This document shows positions 8,792-17,986 of a DNA stretch of 64,000 nucleotides, piece by piece. The first letter of the stretch is position 1. Every line of letters begins with the position of its first letter. The DNA is from Qipengyuania sphaerica. Its GTDB lineage: Bacteria; Pseudomonadota; Alphaproteobacteria; Sphingomonadales; Sphingomonadaceae. The translations under genes and the position numbers were made by a program. The DNA is taken from NCBI RefSeq assembly GCF_019711595.1, contig NZ_JAIGNR010000001.1:930001-994000 (forward strand), read 5' to 3'. The notes beneath the pieces were generated by a model. The model did no database searches. It was not told the origin of the DNA and saw only the letters and a program-made list of their open reading frames with translations.

Positions 8792-10897
8792 CTATGCCCC
8801 TAGCGTGGATGTAGTGAGAGCGCACGGCCAAACCGGCCCGCTTCCGTTGTGCCTCAGAAGTGCGGCCGCAATCGTCAGTGTCCAACATGAATCCACCACA
8901 TCATCGACCAGCAAAACCGGACCTGATGGGATCGCTCCTTCGATCGCGAATACGCCGTCGAGATTATGACACTGATGGTAGCGGTTTTGCTGCACTTTTT
9001 GGGGCCTGTTCTGCTTTACCTTCCTTACGACCGGAAGAAAGGGAACTCCCAAGGCGTCTGCGAGCCGTTTCGCGAAATCAGGAACCAGCGTCGGGTTGTG
9101 GAGCGATGGGATGCAGGTCACCCATTCCGGTTGTGGGTCAGGTTGCCAACGATCGCTGACCATCTCCACTACCGCTTCCACAAGCTCATCTCGAAAGTGG
9201 CCAGCATGCTTATCATCGGCAACGAGTTGACCCCAGCCAGCATCCCCCCATCGGGACAAGATCCTGCCAGTTTCTGCGCGTAGTTCGCTCGGGATGTTCC
9301 CACGTAACCCGTATTCTGGCAGCGCATCCTTCGCCACTTGCTTATTGCATTCTAACTCTAGTTCAGCATGCCTGAGGAAGAGCCCAGCGCGGATGGCTAC
9401 CTCTCTGGAGAAATCCGGACTGATGATAGGTTGGCCAAGACAGGATGCGCATTTTCCGCACGGGAGTGGATCAGCGTCATCGAGGGCCTTGGCGAGGAAC
9501 TCCATGAGACACCCTTCTTCGGCGACGTATTCGCTAACCTCGCTCCATTCGAGCTCGCGTTGCCCTGTCAATCGCAGGATCTTATCCTTGTCCATCTTGT
9601 AGGTGACCGGAGTGCGATACCACTTCGAGCCAGATTTTAGGACAGGCGCGGGGTTCTCGACGGACAGATACTTTAGCACCTGCTCGATTTGGCCGCGCCT
9701 AAGGTTGACCGCTCGCTCGAGCTCAGGGACGCTAAGGCCATCATTCTCTTCGAGAACTGCAAGGATGGCTAGCACCCAATCCTCTTTGGGAAATGCGCTT
9801 CGCCGGAAGAAGTCATGGATGTGAGCATCTTCTTCGCCTGACATCAATATGCCGACAGCATGATCAATGGCGCGGCCAGCGCGCCCGACTTGCTGATAAT
9901 AGGCAACGATCGAGCCAGGCGCCTGATAATGAACGACGAAACCCAAGTCCGGCTTGTCGTATCCCATTCCTAGTGCCGTTGTCGCTACGAGCACCTTTAT
10001 TTCGTTGTTCAAGAGCAGCTGTTCGAGGTGCTGACGGTAAGCATCTGAATTCTCGAAGTCTTCCCTTTCAACGCCGCTATAATAGGCTCGAGCTTCAATG
10101 CCATGCGATTGTAGCCAATCCGCAACTTGGCGCGCATCACGCTTGGTCAGCGTGTAGACGATCCCAGTCCCCGGGAGTGACCCCACTTGCTCTGCCAGCC
10201 AGGCGAGGCGTGCAGCCTGGGTTGGCAGCTGGATGGTTTGCAGGGCAAGGGAGCTCCGCATGAGACTGCCACGCTGGATGCCAATATCGCCCAGTTGGTT
10301 CTGGACATCGTGAACCACGCGGTTGTTGGCAGTGGCCGTTGTCCCCAAGATTGGGATGTTTGCCGGCATGCGCTGCAAGATGTTCACGAGACGTTTGTAA
10401 TCCGGACGGAAATCATGCCCCCAGTCCGAAATGCAATGAGCCTCATCAACCACCAACATCCCGATCCGTTCGGCAATTGGGATCAGGACGTTTTGAACGA
10501 ATTCCTCATTTGCCAATCGTTCCGGTGATACGAGCAATGCGTCGATTTGGTCGTTTGCAACGGCTCGATGAATGGCCGGCCAATCATCTGTATTGGTCGA
10601 ATTTATCGTGAGGGCGCGGACTCCAAGTCGGTCGGCTGCTTCTATCTGATTTCGCATCAGGGCTAGGAGCGGAGAAACAATCAGGGTTGGTCCACGACCG
10701 CGATTGCGCAGAATTCGCGTGGCAATGAAGTAGACCGAGCTCTTCCCCCATCCTGTTCGTTCAATGACGAGAAGGCGCTCTTGCCGGTTAACAAGCGCAT
10801 CAATTGCTTCCCACTGTCCATCGCGGAAATTAGCCTCAGAATCATTGAGCGCTTGCTTGAGAAAATAAAGAGCATCTTCTTTTTGGGTCATCTGCAC
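8792..10897 (-). CDS. RecQ-type helicase fused to a phosphoribosyltransferase domain
   Basis: This 701-residue protein has a RecQ-family SF2 helicase in its first ~460 residues: Walker A variant TGWGKSSV, VVDEAHCISDWGHDFRP (DEAH), GTTATANN, and motif VI QQVGRAGRAID. CGKCASC near 488 is a short zinc-type cluster. Instead of the usual wHTH and HRDC domains, the C-terminus (about 565-701) resembles a ComF-like type I phosphoribosyltransferase, with the PRPP-loop motif VLLVDDVVDSCWTL about 40 residues from the end. It unwinds DNA by family; the role of the C-terminal domain is unknown. It is transcribed ahead of the DprA-like gene. Confidence 0.85.
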   Translation of the reverse strand: MQMTQKEDALYFLKQALNDSEANFRDGQWEAIDALVNRQERLLVIERTGWGKSSVYFIATRILRNRGRGPTLIVSPLLALMRNQIEAADRLGVRALTINSTNTDDWPAIHRAVANDQIDALLVSPERLANEEFVQNVLIPIAERIGMLVVDEAHCISDWGHDFRPDYKRLVNILQRMPANIPILGTTATANNRVVHDVQNQLGDIGIQRGSLMRSSLALQTIQLPTQAARLAWLAEQVGSLPGTGIVYTLTKRDARQVADWLQSHGIEARAYYSGVEREDFENSDAYRQHLEQLLLNNEIKVLVATTALGMGYDKPDLGFVVHYQAPGSIVAYYQQVGRAGRAIDHAVGILMSGEEDAHIHDFFRRSAFPKEDWVLAILAVLEENDGLSVPELERAVNLRRGQIEQVLKYLSVENPAPVLKSGSKWYRTPVTYKMDKDKILRLTGQRELEWSEVSEYVAEEGCLMEFLAKALDDADPLPCGKCASCLGQPIISPDFSREVAIRAGLFLRHAELELECNKQVAKDALPEYGLRGNIPSELRAETGRILSRWGDAGWGQLVADDKHAGHFRDELVEAVVEMVSDRWQPDPQPEWVTCIPSLHNPTLVPDFAKRLADALGVPFLPVVRKVKQNRPQKVQQNRYHQCHNLDGVFAIEGAIPSGPVLLVDDVVDSCWTLTIAAALLRHNGSGPVWPCALTTSTLGA

Positions 10898-11309
10898 AGT
10901 TTCGTACTCTGTAAAATGCTGAAAATGGACCGTAGTGCATTGAGATACCTATAACATTATCAATTACTTTCTTGGCGATGATCCAGTCAGACCTAACTCT
11001 ACGATATCAAAGCCTTGTACCCGCCAGCGTATCGAGGCTTGGTTGCTCTGCGATTATCATTCAGAGGGTGCAGCTCGATGGGTACTACCAGCACACCGGA
11101 TCTTGGAGAGCCGGAAAACTCCAGAACCTGGTGGTCCGACGGTGGGTGGCAGTTTAGATCGGCCCACGGCTTTACTCTTGGCTGGCGGAAACTTCGAGCT
11201 CGGACCAACGATTAGAAAAAAATCGTACGACGTGATCCAAACCCTTGCGGCTACATTGGATTTTAGGGATGAGCCTATGACAGGAAGTGGGAGGGGGCGC
11301 AAAACTGCG
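10898..11309. other. Gene-free divergent region
   Basis: These 412 bases separate the divergent RecQ and SNF2 operons. An open frame extends the SNF2 reading frame upstream to 11043, but its composition and lack of family resemblance argue against translation there. The first ~80 bases are AT-rich and should contain the RecQ promoter. No convincing palindrome or RNA gene was found. Confidence 0.5.
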
Positions 11310-14174
11310 ATGATCACAGAATACCATTCCAAGTATTATGCAAACGACATAACCCGACTAGCTCCCTCAGGGTCAGATGATCAATTGTCGATGGCACTCT
11401 TCGATTCATCGGTGGATCTGAATCCCCATCAAATTGAAGCAGCCATGTTTGCTCTTCAGTCCCCTTTGACTGAAGGTGTCATACTCGCTGACGAGGTTGG
11501 CCTCGGGAAGACGATTGAGGCTGCGATTGTGCTTTGCCAAAAGTGGGCGGAGCGAAAGCGACGTTTACTTATAATCTGCCCAGCCTCGATTAGGCAGCAA
11601 TGGGCAAACGAACTGCGTGAGAAATTTAGCCTCCCAGCAATGGTGCTCGATGCGAAATCGTATCGGCAATTGAAGCAGGATGGTCAGCCTTGGCCGTTAG
11701 AACAACCAGCCGTGCTCATCATGTCATTTCATTATGCGGCAAAGCTTCAGGACGAAATTCGACCTATCCCTTGGGACTTGATTGTCATCGATGAAGCCCA
11801 CAAGCTTCGGAATGCGTACCGACCGAGTAATCGGATCGGACAGGCCCTACGCTGGGCAGTCGAGGGCAGAAAGAAAGTCCTGCTGACTGCTACACCCCTC
11901 CAAAACAGTCTGATGGAGTTGTACGGACTTTCCACCTTTCTCGACGAAAACCTCTTTGGTGATCCAAGCGCGTTCCGGTCGCGGTACATCAACGGTGGGG
12001 GCGACATTGGCGAGCTGAGATATCGCCTTGCGGACTTCTGCAAACGTACACTGAGACGCCAAGTCCTGGAATATGTTCGATACACAGCTCGCAATGCGAT
12101 CACCCAGCCCTTCAGGCCGACTGACGCCGAACAACAATTATACGATGCGATCTCCAAGTTCCTGCAGGATGAGGAAAGCTATGCCATTCCGTCCCGTCAG
12201 CGTCATCTGACGGTCCTAATTCTCAGAAAGTTATTGGCGTCGTCATCTTACGCGATAGCCGGCACGCTTGAGACAATGAAAGCCCGGCTCGTCGATCTAC
12301 GCGACGGTATTGAAGCCGACGCGGATTGGACCGAGGAGATTATCGAGGCGGAGGAGATCGAGGAGGAGCTGCTTGATGAGTGGCTCACGGAAGAAGACGA
12401 CGACGATCTTCGGGAATTGACCGAACCGGCTAAACTAAGGTCCGAGATAGAGAACATCGCAACTCTGGCGGAGCAAGCGCGCTCCATTGGGACCGACACG
12501 AAAACTCGCGCTTTGATGAAGGCACTCGATGTCGGGTTTGCCGAGCAGCAAAGAATGGGAGCCGCGAACAAGGCGCTCATCTTTACGGAGTCGAGGCGAA
12601 CTCAGCGCTACCTACACCAATACCTCGAAGACAACGGCTACGCTGGCAAAGTTGTATCCTTCAGCGGAACCAATTCCGGCGTCGAGGTCAATCGAATCTA
12701 TGAGCAGTGGTTGCTGGTCAATGATGGCACCGGCCGCGTAACGGGATCAAAGCAGATTGATGTCCGCTCAGCCCTGATCGACCATTTTCGCGATCACGCG
12801 CAGATCATGATCGCTACTGAAGCTGCGGCAGAGGGCGTGAACCTCCAGTTCTGCTCGATGGTGATCAACTACGACCTGCCGTGGAATCCCCAACGGATCG
12901 AGCAACGCATCGGGCGCTGCCATCGTTACGGACAAACCCACGATGTCATCGTCATCAATTTCTTGAATGAGAGGAACGAAGCGGATCAGCGCGTCCACAC
13001 GCTGCTCAGCGAGAAGTTCAATCTCTTTAATGGCGTGTTTGGCGCTTCCGACGAAGTGCTAGGCTCTCTGGAATCCGGCGTAGATTTCGAGAAGCGTATT
13101 CTAAAAATCTATCAGGATTGCCGCACCCCAGATGAAATTAACAAAGCCTTTGATGCCCTCCAGCAGGAGCTGGACGAGCAAATTCGTTCACGGATGGATG
13201 AGACCAGACAGGCCTTGTTGGAGCATTTCGACGAGGATGTTCATGCGCGGCTGAAGCTGAGGCTGGAGGACACGCGAGCGCAGCTGGATCGCGTCGGCCA
13301 GCGCTTCTGGGATGTCACCCAGTTCATGCTGCGCGATCGGGCTCAATTCGATGAGCAGGCGCTAACCTTTGATCTGACTGACCCGCCCACCGGTGAGATT
13401 GCCAAGGGACGCTATCACCTCATTTCCCGCAACAACGATGGGCAGGCGAACGACCATGGCAATTTCTTGTACCGGCTTTCGCATCCACTCGGCGAACATG
13501 TGCTCGATAATGCCAAGGCCCTCCATACGCCCCTAGCCGAACTCCGGTTTGACATTACGAACCATCCCACTCGCAGCGCTATTGTCGAAGGACTTGCGGG
13601 CAGGAGCGGTTGGCTGACGCTGCAGCGCCTGACGGTAACTTCCTTCGAGACGGAGGAGTATCTCCTCTTCTCCGGCATGGCCGATGGAGGGGTCTCGCTC
13701 GACCAGGAGACTTGCGAAAAGCTATTCGGTATCGCTGCGACGGTGCGCCCCCTTAAAGTTCTACCCGGAGACATCGCCCGCCGGATCGAAGCGGGCGCAA
13801 AGCAGGCCGAGAAGGCCGCCTTGAATCGCTCGCTCGAAACGAACAACGAGCACTTTGCCAGCGCGCGCGAGAAGCTGGAACGTTGGGCAGAGGATAAGGT
13901 GACTGCCGCCGAAAAGGCCCTGAAAGACACGAAGGAGCAGATCAAGGCGCTACGCAGAGAGGCGCGCCAGGCAGCGACTTTGGAGGACGAACATGCCGTC
14001 CAGACGCGTCTGCAGGAACTCGAGCGCAAGCAGCGCCGCCAGCGCCAGCAAATTTTCGATGTCGAGGACGAGATCGCGGACAAACGGGATGCCCTGATCG
14101 AAGCGCTTCAAAAACGCATGCAACGAGGACAAGAGGTGGAAACTCTCTTCACGATCCGCTGGTCTGTCGTTTGA
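11310..14174 (+). CDS. SNF2/RapA-type helicase
   Basis: This is a 954-residue Swi2/Snf2 ATPase of the HepA/RapA-like group. Motif I is DEVGLGKTIEAA (GLGKT near residue 64), motif II DEAHKLRN (near 161), motif III TATPLQNS, and motif VI QRIGRCHRYGQ (near 533). An acidic insert with DEEDDDD-type runs lies near 350-375. The last ~130 residues are a long basic coiled coil. The ATG at 11310 is preferred, behind a GGGAGGGGG tract; ATG 11277 is an alternative. It is the first gene of a run with a small unknown gene, a Mod-like methyltransferase and a Res-like helicase-nuclease, so it probably translocates on DNA for that system. Confidence 0.88.
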   Translation: MITEYHSKYYANDITRLAPSGSDDQLSMALFDSSVDLNPHQIEAAMFALQSPLTEGVILADEVGLGKTIEAAIVLCQKWAERKRRLLIICPASIRQQWANELREKFSLPAMVLDAKSYRQLKQDGQPWPLEQPAVLIMSFHYAAKLQDEIRPIPWDLIVIDEAHKLRNAYRPSNRIGQALRWAVEGRKKVLLTATPLQNSLMELYGLSTFLDENLFGDPSAFRSRYINGGGDIGELRYRLADFCKRTLRRQVLEYVRYTARNAITQPFRPTDAEQQLYDAISKFLQDEESYAIPSRQRHLTVLILRKLLASSSYAIAGTLETMKARLVDLRDGIEADADWTEEIIEAEEIEEELLDEWLTEEDDDDLRELTEPAKLRSEIENIATLAEQARSIGTDTKTRALMKALDVGFAEQQRMGAANKALIFTESRRTQRYLHQYLEDNGYAGKVVSFSGTNSGVEVNRIYEQWLLVNDGTGRVTGSKQIDVRSALIDHFRDHAQIMIATEAAAEGVNLQFCSMVINYDLPWNPQRIEQRIGRCHRYGQTHDVIVINFLNERNEADQRVHTLLSEKFNLFNGVFGASDEVLGSLESGVDFEKRILKIYQDCRTPDEINKAFDALQQELDEQIRSRMDETRQALLEHFDEDVHARLKLRLEDTRAQLDRVGQRFWDVTQFMLRDRAQFDEQALTFDLTDPPTGEIAKGRYHLISRNNDGQANDHGNFLYRLSHPLGEHVLDNAKALHTPLAELRFDITNHPTRSAIVEGLAGRSGWLTLQRLTVTSFETEEYLLFSGMADGGVSLDQETCEKLFGIAATVRPLKVLPGDIARRIEAGAKQAEKAALNRSLETNNEHFASAREKLERWAEDKVTAAEKALKDTKEQIKALRREARQAATLEDEHAVQTRLQELERKQRRQRQQIFDVEDEIADKRDALIEALQKRMQRGQEVETLFTIRWSVV

Positions 14175-14195
14175 ATCTGCCGATGGAGTTTTTCC

Positions 14196-14696
14196 GTGAA
14201 TAAAGATGGGGGATTTGGCTGGTACCCTGCTGATCATCGGTTTCGGCAGCGCTTTGAACAGGCGGTTAGAGATGCGTTCGAGCATTTTAAGCAGCACGGA
14301 GATTTGGAGTTTATCCGGCGACTGATCTCTGAGGTCCCCGACCCCAAGGCCCGCCTGGATATGATCAGCCAGTTGCGATCACAGTTTCCAATCTCGGTGA
14401 GGGCCAATGGATCTTTCGCGATAAATCGACACAAGAGTGAGGGCTTTGATTGGTCTAAGACGAAAGAGGCGCGGATTTGGCCCCGGCGAATATCTCAAGA
14501 AGGCTATGGCTTCTCGATAGGTGGCCAGACATTCACAGCTACCGAACTTCTCGAGGAATTGATCGACGTACTGGTCCTGAACCGAAAGGATATCGCTTTG
14601 TCAGATCTGGAGAACCTGCGTGCGACAGTTGATGAGGTGATCGAACGTCGCCAAGAGGCGGCGAGAGGCGAGTGCCGTGGAAAGGATTGCGAGTGA
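14196..14696 (+). CDS. Small unknown partner of the SNF2/Mod/Res cluster
   Basis: A 166-residue protein with a GTG start and GGAG upstream. It opens 21 bases after the SNF2 gene and its stop overlaps the methyltransferase start in a GTGA. The N-terminal half looks helical (FRQRFEQAVRDAFEHFKQHG); the C-terminal half includes LLEELIDVLVLNRKDIALSD. No catalytic motif, membrane segment or known family is seen. The overlap makes a structural or specificity role in the restriction-like cluster plausible. Confidence 0.7.
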   Translation: MNKDGGFGWYPADHRFRQRFEQAVRDAFEHFKQHGDLEFIRRLISEVPDPKARLDMISQLRSQFPISVRANGSFAINRHKSEGFDWSKTKEARIWPRRISQEGYGFSIGGQTFTATELLEELIDVLVLNRKDIALSDLENLRATVDEVIERRQEAARGECRGKDCE

Positions 14697-17600
14697 GTAA
14701 ATACGACGAGCTGGTCAGCAAGCTGCGCGAGATCTTTCAGATCGACCGGCCCGAACTGGATTTTGGTGTCTATCGTATCCTCAATGCCCGCGCTGACGAG
14801 ATTAACGCTTACCTTTCGACGCGCCTGAAGGAGCGTGTGGCTGAGGCGCTCGCCTCCGGCGCCGCCGCCAATGTCGAGGCGCAGCAGCGCGAATTGGACG
14901 AGGCGATCAAATCCGCACAGGCGCTGGGCGTAGTTCCGGATGGCGTGGCCAAGGTGAAGGAGCTGCGCGCTGCCATCGCCGCCGGTTCATCCGGCGCGTC
15001 CGAGCATGAGAACGCCGTCTTCAGCCACCTGCTCGCCTTCTTCAGCCGCTATTACGACAAGGGCGATTTCATCAGCCAGCGCCGCTACAGGGGTGATACC
15101 TACGCCATTCCCTATGCGGGCGAGGAAGTGGTGCTGCATTGGGCCAACAAAGACCAGTATTACACCAAGTCGGGCGAGGCGTTCTCCAACTATGCCTTCA
15201 AGCTCGACGACGAGCGCACCGTCCATTTCCGGCTGATCTCCGCCGATACGGCGAAGGACAACCGCAAGGACAACGACAAGGAGCGCCGCTTTGCGCTGGC
15301 CGAGGCGCGCACCGTCACGCGGATCGATGACGAGGGCGAAGCCCATGAGGAACAGATTGTCCCCGTCAGCGAGGAGGGCGACGACCTGATCGTCCGCTTT
15401 GAATACCGCGCCTTCCCGACCAAGACCAAGCAGGAGACGCTGGTCGATCAGGCGGTCGAGGCGGTGTTGGCGGATGAGGGCGTTCAGGAACGCTGGCTTG
15501 GCCTGACGCAGCGCGCGCCGACCGAGAAGAAGCCGCAGCGCACGCTGCTGGAAAAGCATCTTACCACCTATACGCAGAAGAACACCGCCGACTATTTCAT
15601 TCACAAGGACCTGGGCGGCTTCCTGTGGCGCGAGCTGGATTTCTACATCAAGAACGAGGTGATGAACCTCGACGATGTGCAAGATGCCGCCAGCTTCGGT
15701 GCGATCGAGAAGAACCTGCGCATGATCCAGTGCCTGCGCGCCATCGCGCTGGACCTGATCAACTTCCTCGCCAGTATCGAGGATTTCCAGAAGAAGCTGT
15801 GGCTGAAGAAGAAATTTGTCGTGTCGGCTCATTACTGCGTGACGCTCGATCGCGTGCCGGAGAAGCTTTATCCCGCCATCGCTGCCAACGAAGCGCAATG
15901 GGCGCAGTGGCATGATCTGGGAATGCGCAAGAATGCCAAGCCCGGGACGGTCGAGGAGCTGAAGGCCGATCCCTATCTGATGGTCGATACTGCGCTATTC
16001 GATGAGGCGTTCAAGGCGGACCTGCTGAAGGCGATTTCCCATGTCGATGCGAGCACCGATGGCTTGCTGATCCATGGCGACAACTATCAGGCGCTGAACC
16101 TCATCAACGCTCGTTACCGCGAGAGCGTGAAGTGCGTTTACATCGATCCGCCATACAACACCTCAAGCAGTGCCATTCCTTACAAGAACACTTTCAAGCA
16201 CTCAGCTTGGACAACAATGCTCGACAATCGCTTGTCCCGTATCGCCCCCTTGATGCCGGATGATGGGGCAATTTTCGTTAGTATCGACAAGCATGAGCGC
16301 ACCAACCTCGAGCATGTTCTCGATCTGAATTTTGGTGCAGACAATCATGTCGAAGAGCTCATCTGGTCGATGAATACGAACAATAGCCAGGCGCCGAACT
16401 ACTCGACCAACCACGAATATGTGATGGTCTATGCCAAGGATCGGCCGACGGTTGAAAAAGACCGGCTCATGTTTCGCGAACCCAAGCCTGGATTTGCGGA
16501 AGTCATGGAGTTGGTGGCGAAGTTGAACCCACAGTACCCTCTGATCGAAACTATCGAAACGGAGATCAAGAAGCTCTATGAGGAGCATCTTGAAGAGTAT
16601 CGTCATCAGGTTGAAGCCGACGGTTTGGACTGGGAAGAGGAGAAGCGAAACGATCCTTGGAAAGGGCTCTACAATTATAAGAATGCCGAGTATCGAGACG
16701 ACGAAGGCAAGCTGATATTGCAGTCAGAAGCTGCACAGAAAAAGGGTCAGATCTGGGTTTGGCGCGAAAGCGATGCTTCAATGCCAGCAACCAAGCAGGC
16801 AGCCAGCACTGGTGACCCAAATGATCCAAACTTCCGCTGGTATAAACCCTTGCATCCGAAAACTGGGCGTCCGGTACCACACCCGAAGAGTGGCTGGAAA
16901 TTCGCGTTCAAGAGCGAGGGCGATAGAGCTGGAAGGCAAAGTTTCACCTCGTTGGATGCCAAAGACCGAATAAGCTGGGGTGACGACGAGAATAAGGTTC
17001 CTCAGATCAAGCGTTATCTGAATGAAGTGGAGACAAACGTCGGGAAGAGCGTATTCACAGATTATTCGGATGGGGAAAAGCAGACTTACGCCTTGTTCGG
17101 CAGATCTGGGATCTTCCTTGCGCCCAAGCATGCCAATTTTGTGTCTCGTTTTGTTTTGCACACAACAAGGCCGAACAGCACAGTCTTGGATTGCTACGCG
17201 GGGTCTGGAAGCACAGGGCATGCGGTCATAACGACGAACCGCATCGATAACGGAAATCGCAAATACGTTTTGGTGGAGCAAGGCGATTACTTCAACTCAG
17301 TCATCAAACCTAGGATGGCGAAGGTCGTGTATTCAGCTGACTGGCAAGCTGGCGAGCCTGCTACCAAAAGTGTCGGCACTAGCCATGCGTTCAAAACGCT
17401 GAAGATCGAAAGCTACGAGGACACGCTCAATAACCTCGCGCTCGTCCGTGACGAGGGCCAGAAGGGCCTGCTAGATGGCCTGAACGAGGAAGCCCGCGAC
17501 GATTACCTAATGCGCTACATGCTCGATGTCGAGACGCGCGGATCGCTGCTCTCAGTCGAGGATTTCAGGAAGCCCTTCGACTATGAGCTCAATATCGCGG

Positions 17601-17986
17601 TCGATAGCGCCGGAGCCCAAGAGCGACGCAAGGTCGATATGGTCGAAACGTTCAATTACCTGATTGGCCTCACCGTCAAGACGATCGACATACAGCTGAA
17701 GCAGGGCTTCACCGCCGTTGAAGGAACGCTTCCCACGGGTGAGCGCACGCTGGTGTTGTGGCGCGATTGCGAAAAGATCGGATATGAAGAGCTGACCAAG
17801 CTTTGCGACAAGCTGGCGATCAACCCGTCCGATAGCGAATATGAATTCGTCTATATCAATGGCGATCACAATATCCCGTCGGTCGTGCAATCGTCCGAGG
17901 AAGAAGGCGGGACCGAGAAGCGGCTGAAGCTGCGTCAGATTGAACCGACATTCCTCGAAGCAATGTTCGATGTGAGCGACGCCTGA
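14693..17986 (+). CDS. Type III-like adenine-specific DNA methyltransferase (Mod)
   Basis: A 1097-residue methyltransferase. Motif IV DPPYNT (near residue 485) precedes the SAM-binding motif LDCYAGSGST (near 834), the beta-class order found in type III Mod enzymes, which methylate adenine N6. The region between should hold target recognition. The ~450-residue N-terminal extension is unusual: type III Mod proteins are commonly 550-700 residues. The GTG at 14693 is chosen because AAAGGA lies 7 bases upstream and it overlaps the previous stop. The next gene overlaps by one base. It protects self DNA if this is a restriction system. Confidence 0.88.
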   Translation: MSKYDELVSKLREIFQIDRPELDFGVYRILNARADEINAYLSTRLKERVAEALASGAAANVEAQQRELDEAIKSAQALGVVPDGVAKVKELRAAIAAGSSGASEHENAVFSHLLAFFSRYYDKGDFISQRRYRGDTYAIPYAGEEVVLHWANKDQYYTKSGEAFSNYAFKLDDERTVHFRLISADTAKDNRKDNDKERRFALAEARTVTRIDDEGEAHEEQIVPVSEEGDDLIVRFEYRAFPTKTKQETLVDQAVEAVLADEGVQERWLGLTQRAPTEKKPQRTLLEKHLTTYTQKNTADYFIHKDLGGFLWRELDFYIKNEVMNLDDVQDAASFGAIEKNLRMIQCLRAIALDLINFLASIEDFQKKLWLKKKFVVSAHYCVTLDRVPEKLYPAIAANEAQWAQWHDLGMRKNAKPGTVEELKADPYLMVDTALFDEAFKADLLKAISHVDASTDGLLIHGDNYQALNLINARYRESVKCVYIDPPYNTSSSAIPYKNTFKHSAWTTMLDNRLSRIAPLMPDDGAIFVSIDKHERTNLEHVLDLNFGADNHVEELIWSMNTNNSQAPNYSTNHEYVMVYAKDRPTVEKDRLMFREPKPGFAEVMELVAKLNPQYPLIETIETEIKKLYEEHLEEYRHQVEADGLDWEEEKRNDPWKGLYNYKNAEYRDDEGKLILQSEAAQKKGQIWVWRESDASMPATKQAASTGDPNDPNFRWYKPLHPKTGRPVPHPKSGWKFAFKSEGDRAGRQSFTSLDAKDRISWGDDENKVPQIKRYLNEVETNVGKSVFTDYSDGEKQTYALFGRSGIFLAPKHANFVSRFVLHTTRPNSTVLDCYAGSGSTGHAVITTNRIDNGNRKYVLVEQGDYFNSVIKPRMAKVVYSADWQAGEPATKSVGTSHAFKTLKIESYEDTLNNLALVRDEGQKGLLDGLNEEARDDYLMRYMLDVETRGSLLSVEDFRKPFDYELNIAVDSAGAQERRKVDMVETFNYLIGLTVKTIDIQLKQGFTAVEGTLPTGERTLVLWRDCEKIGYEELTKLCDKLAINPSDSEYEFVYINGDHNIPSVVQSSEEEGGTEKRLKLRQIEPTFLEAMFDVSDA

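Noticed and set aside
11043-11309. Upstream extension of the SNF2 frame
   Set aside because: The extra 89 codons have no helicase-family character and no ribosome site; starts at 11310 or 11277 fit better.
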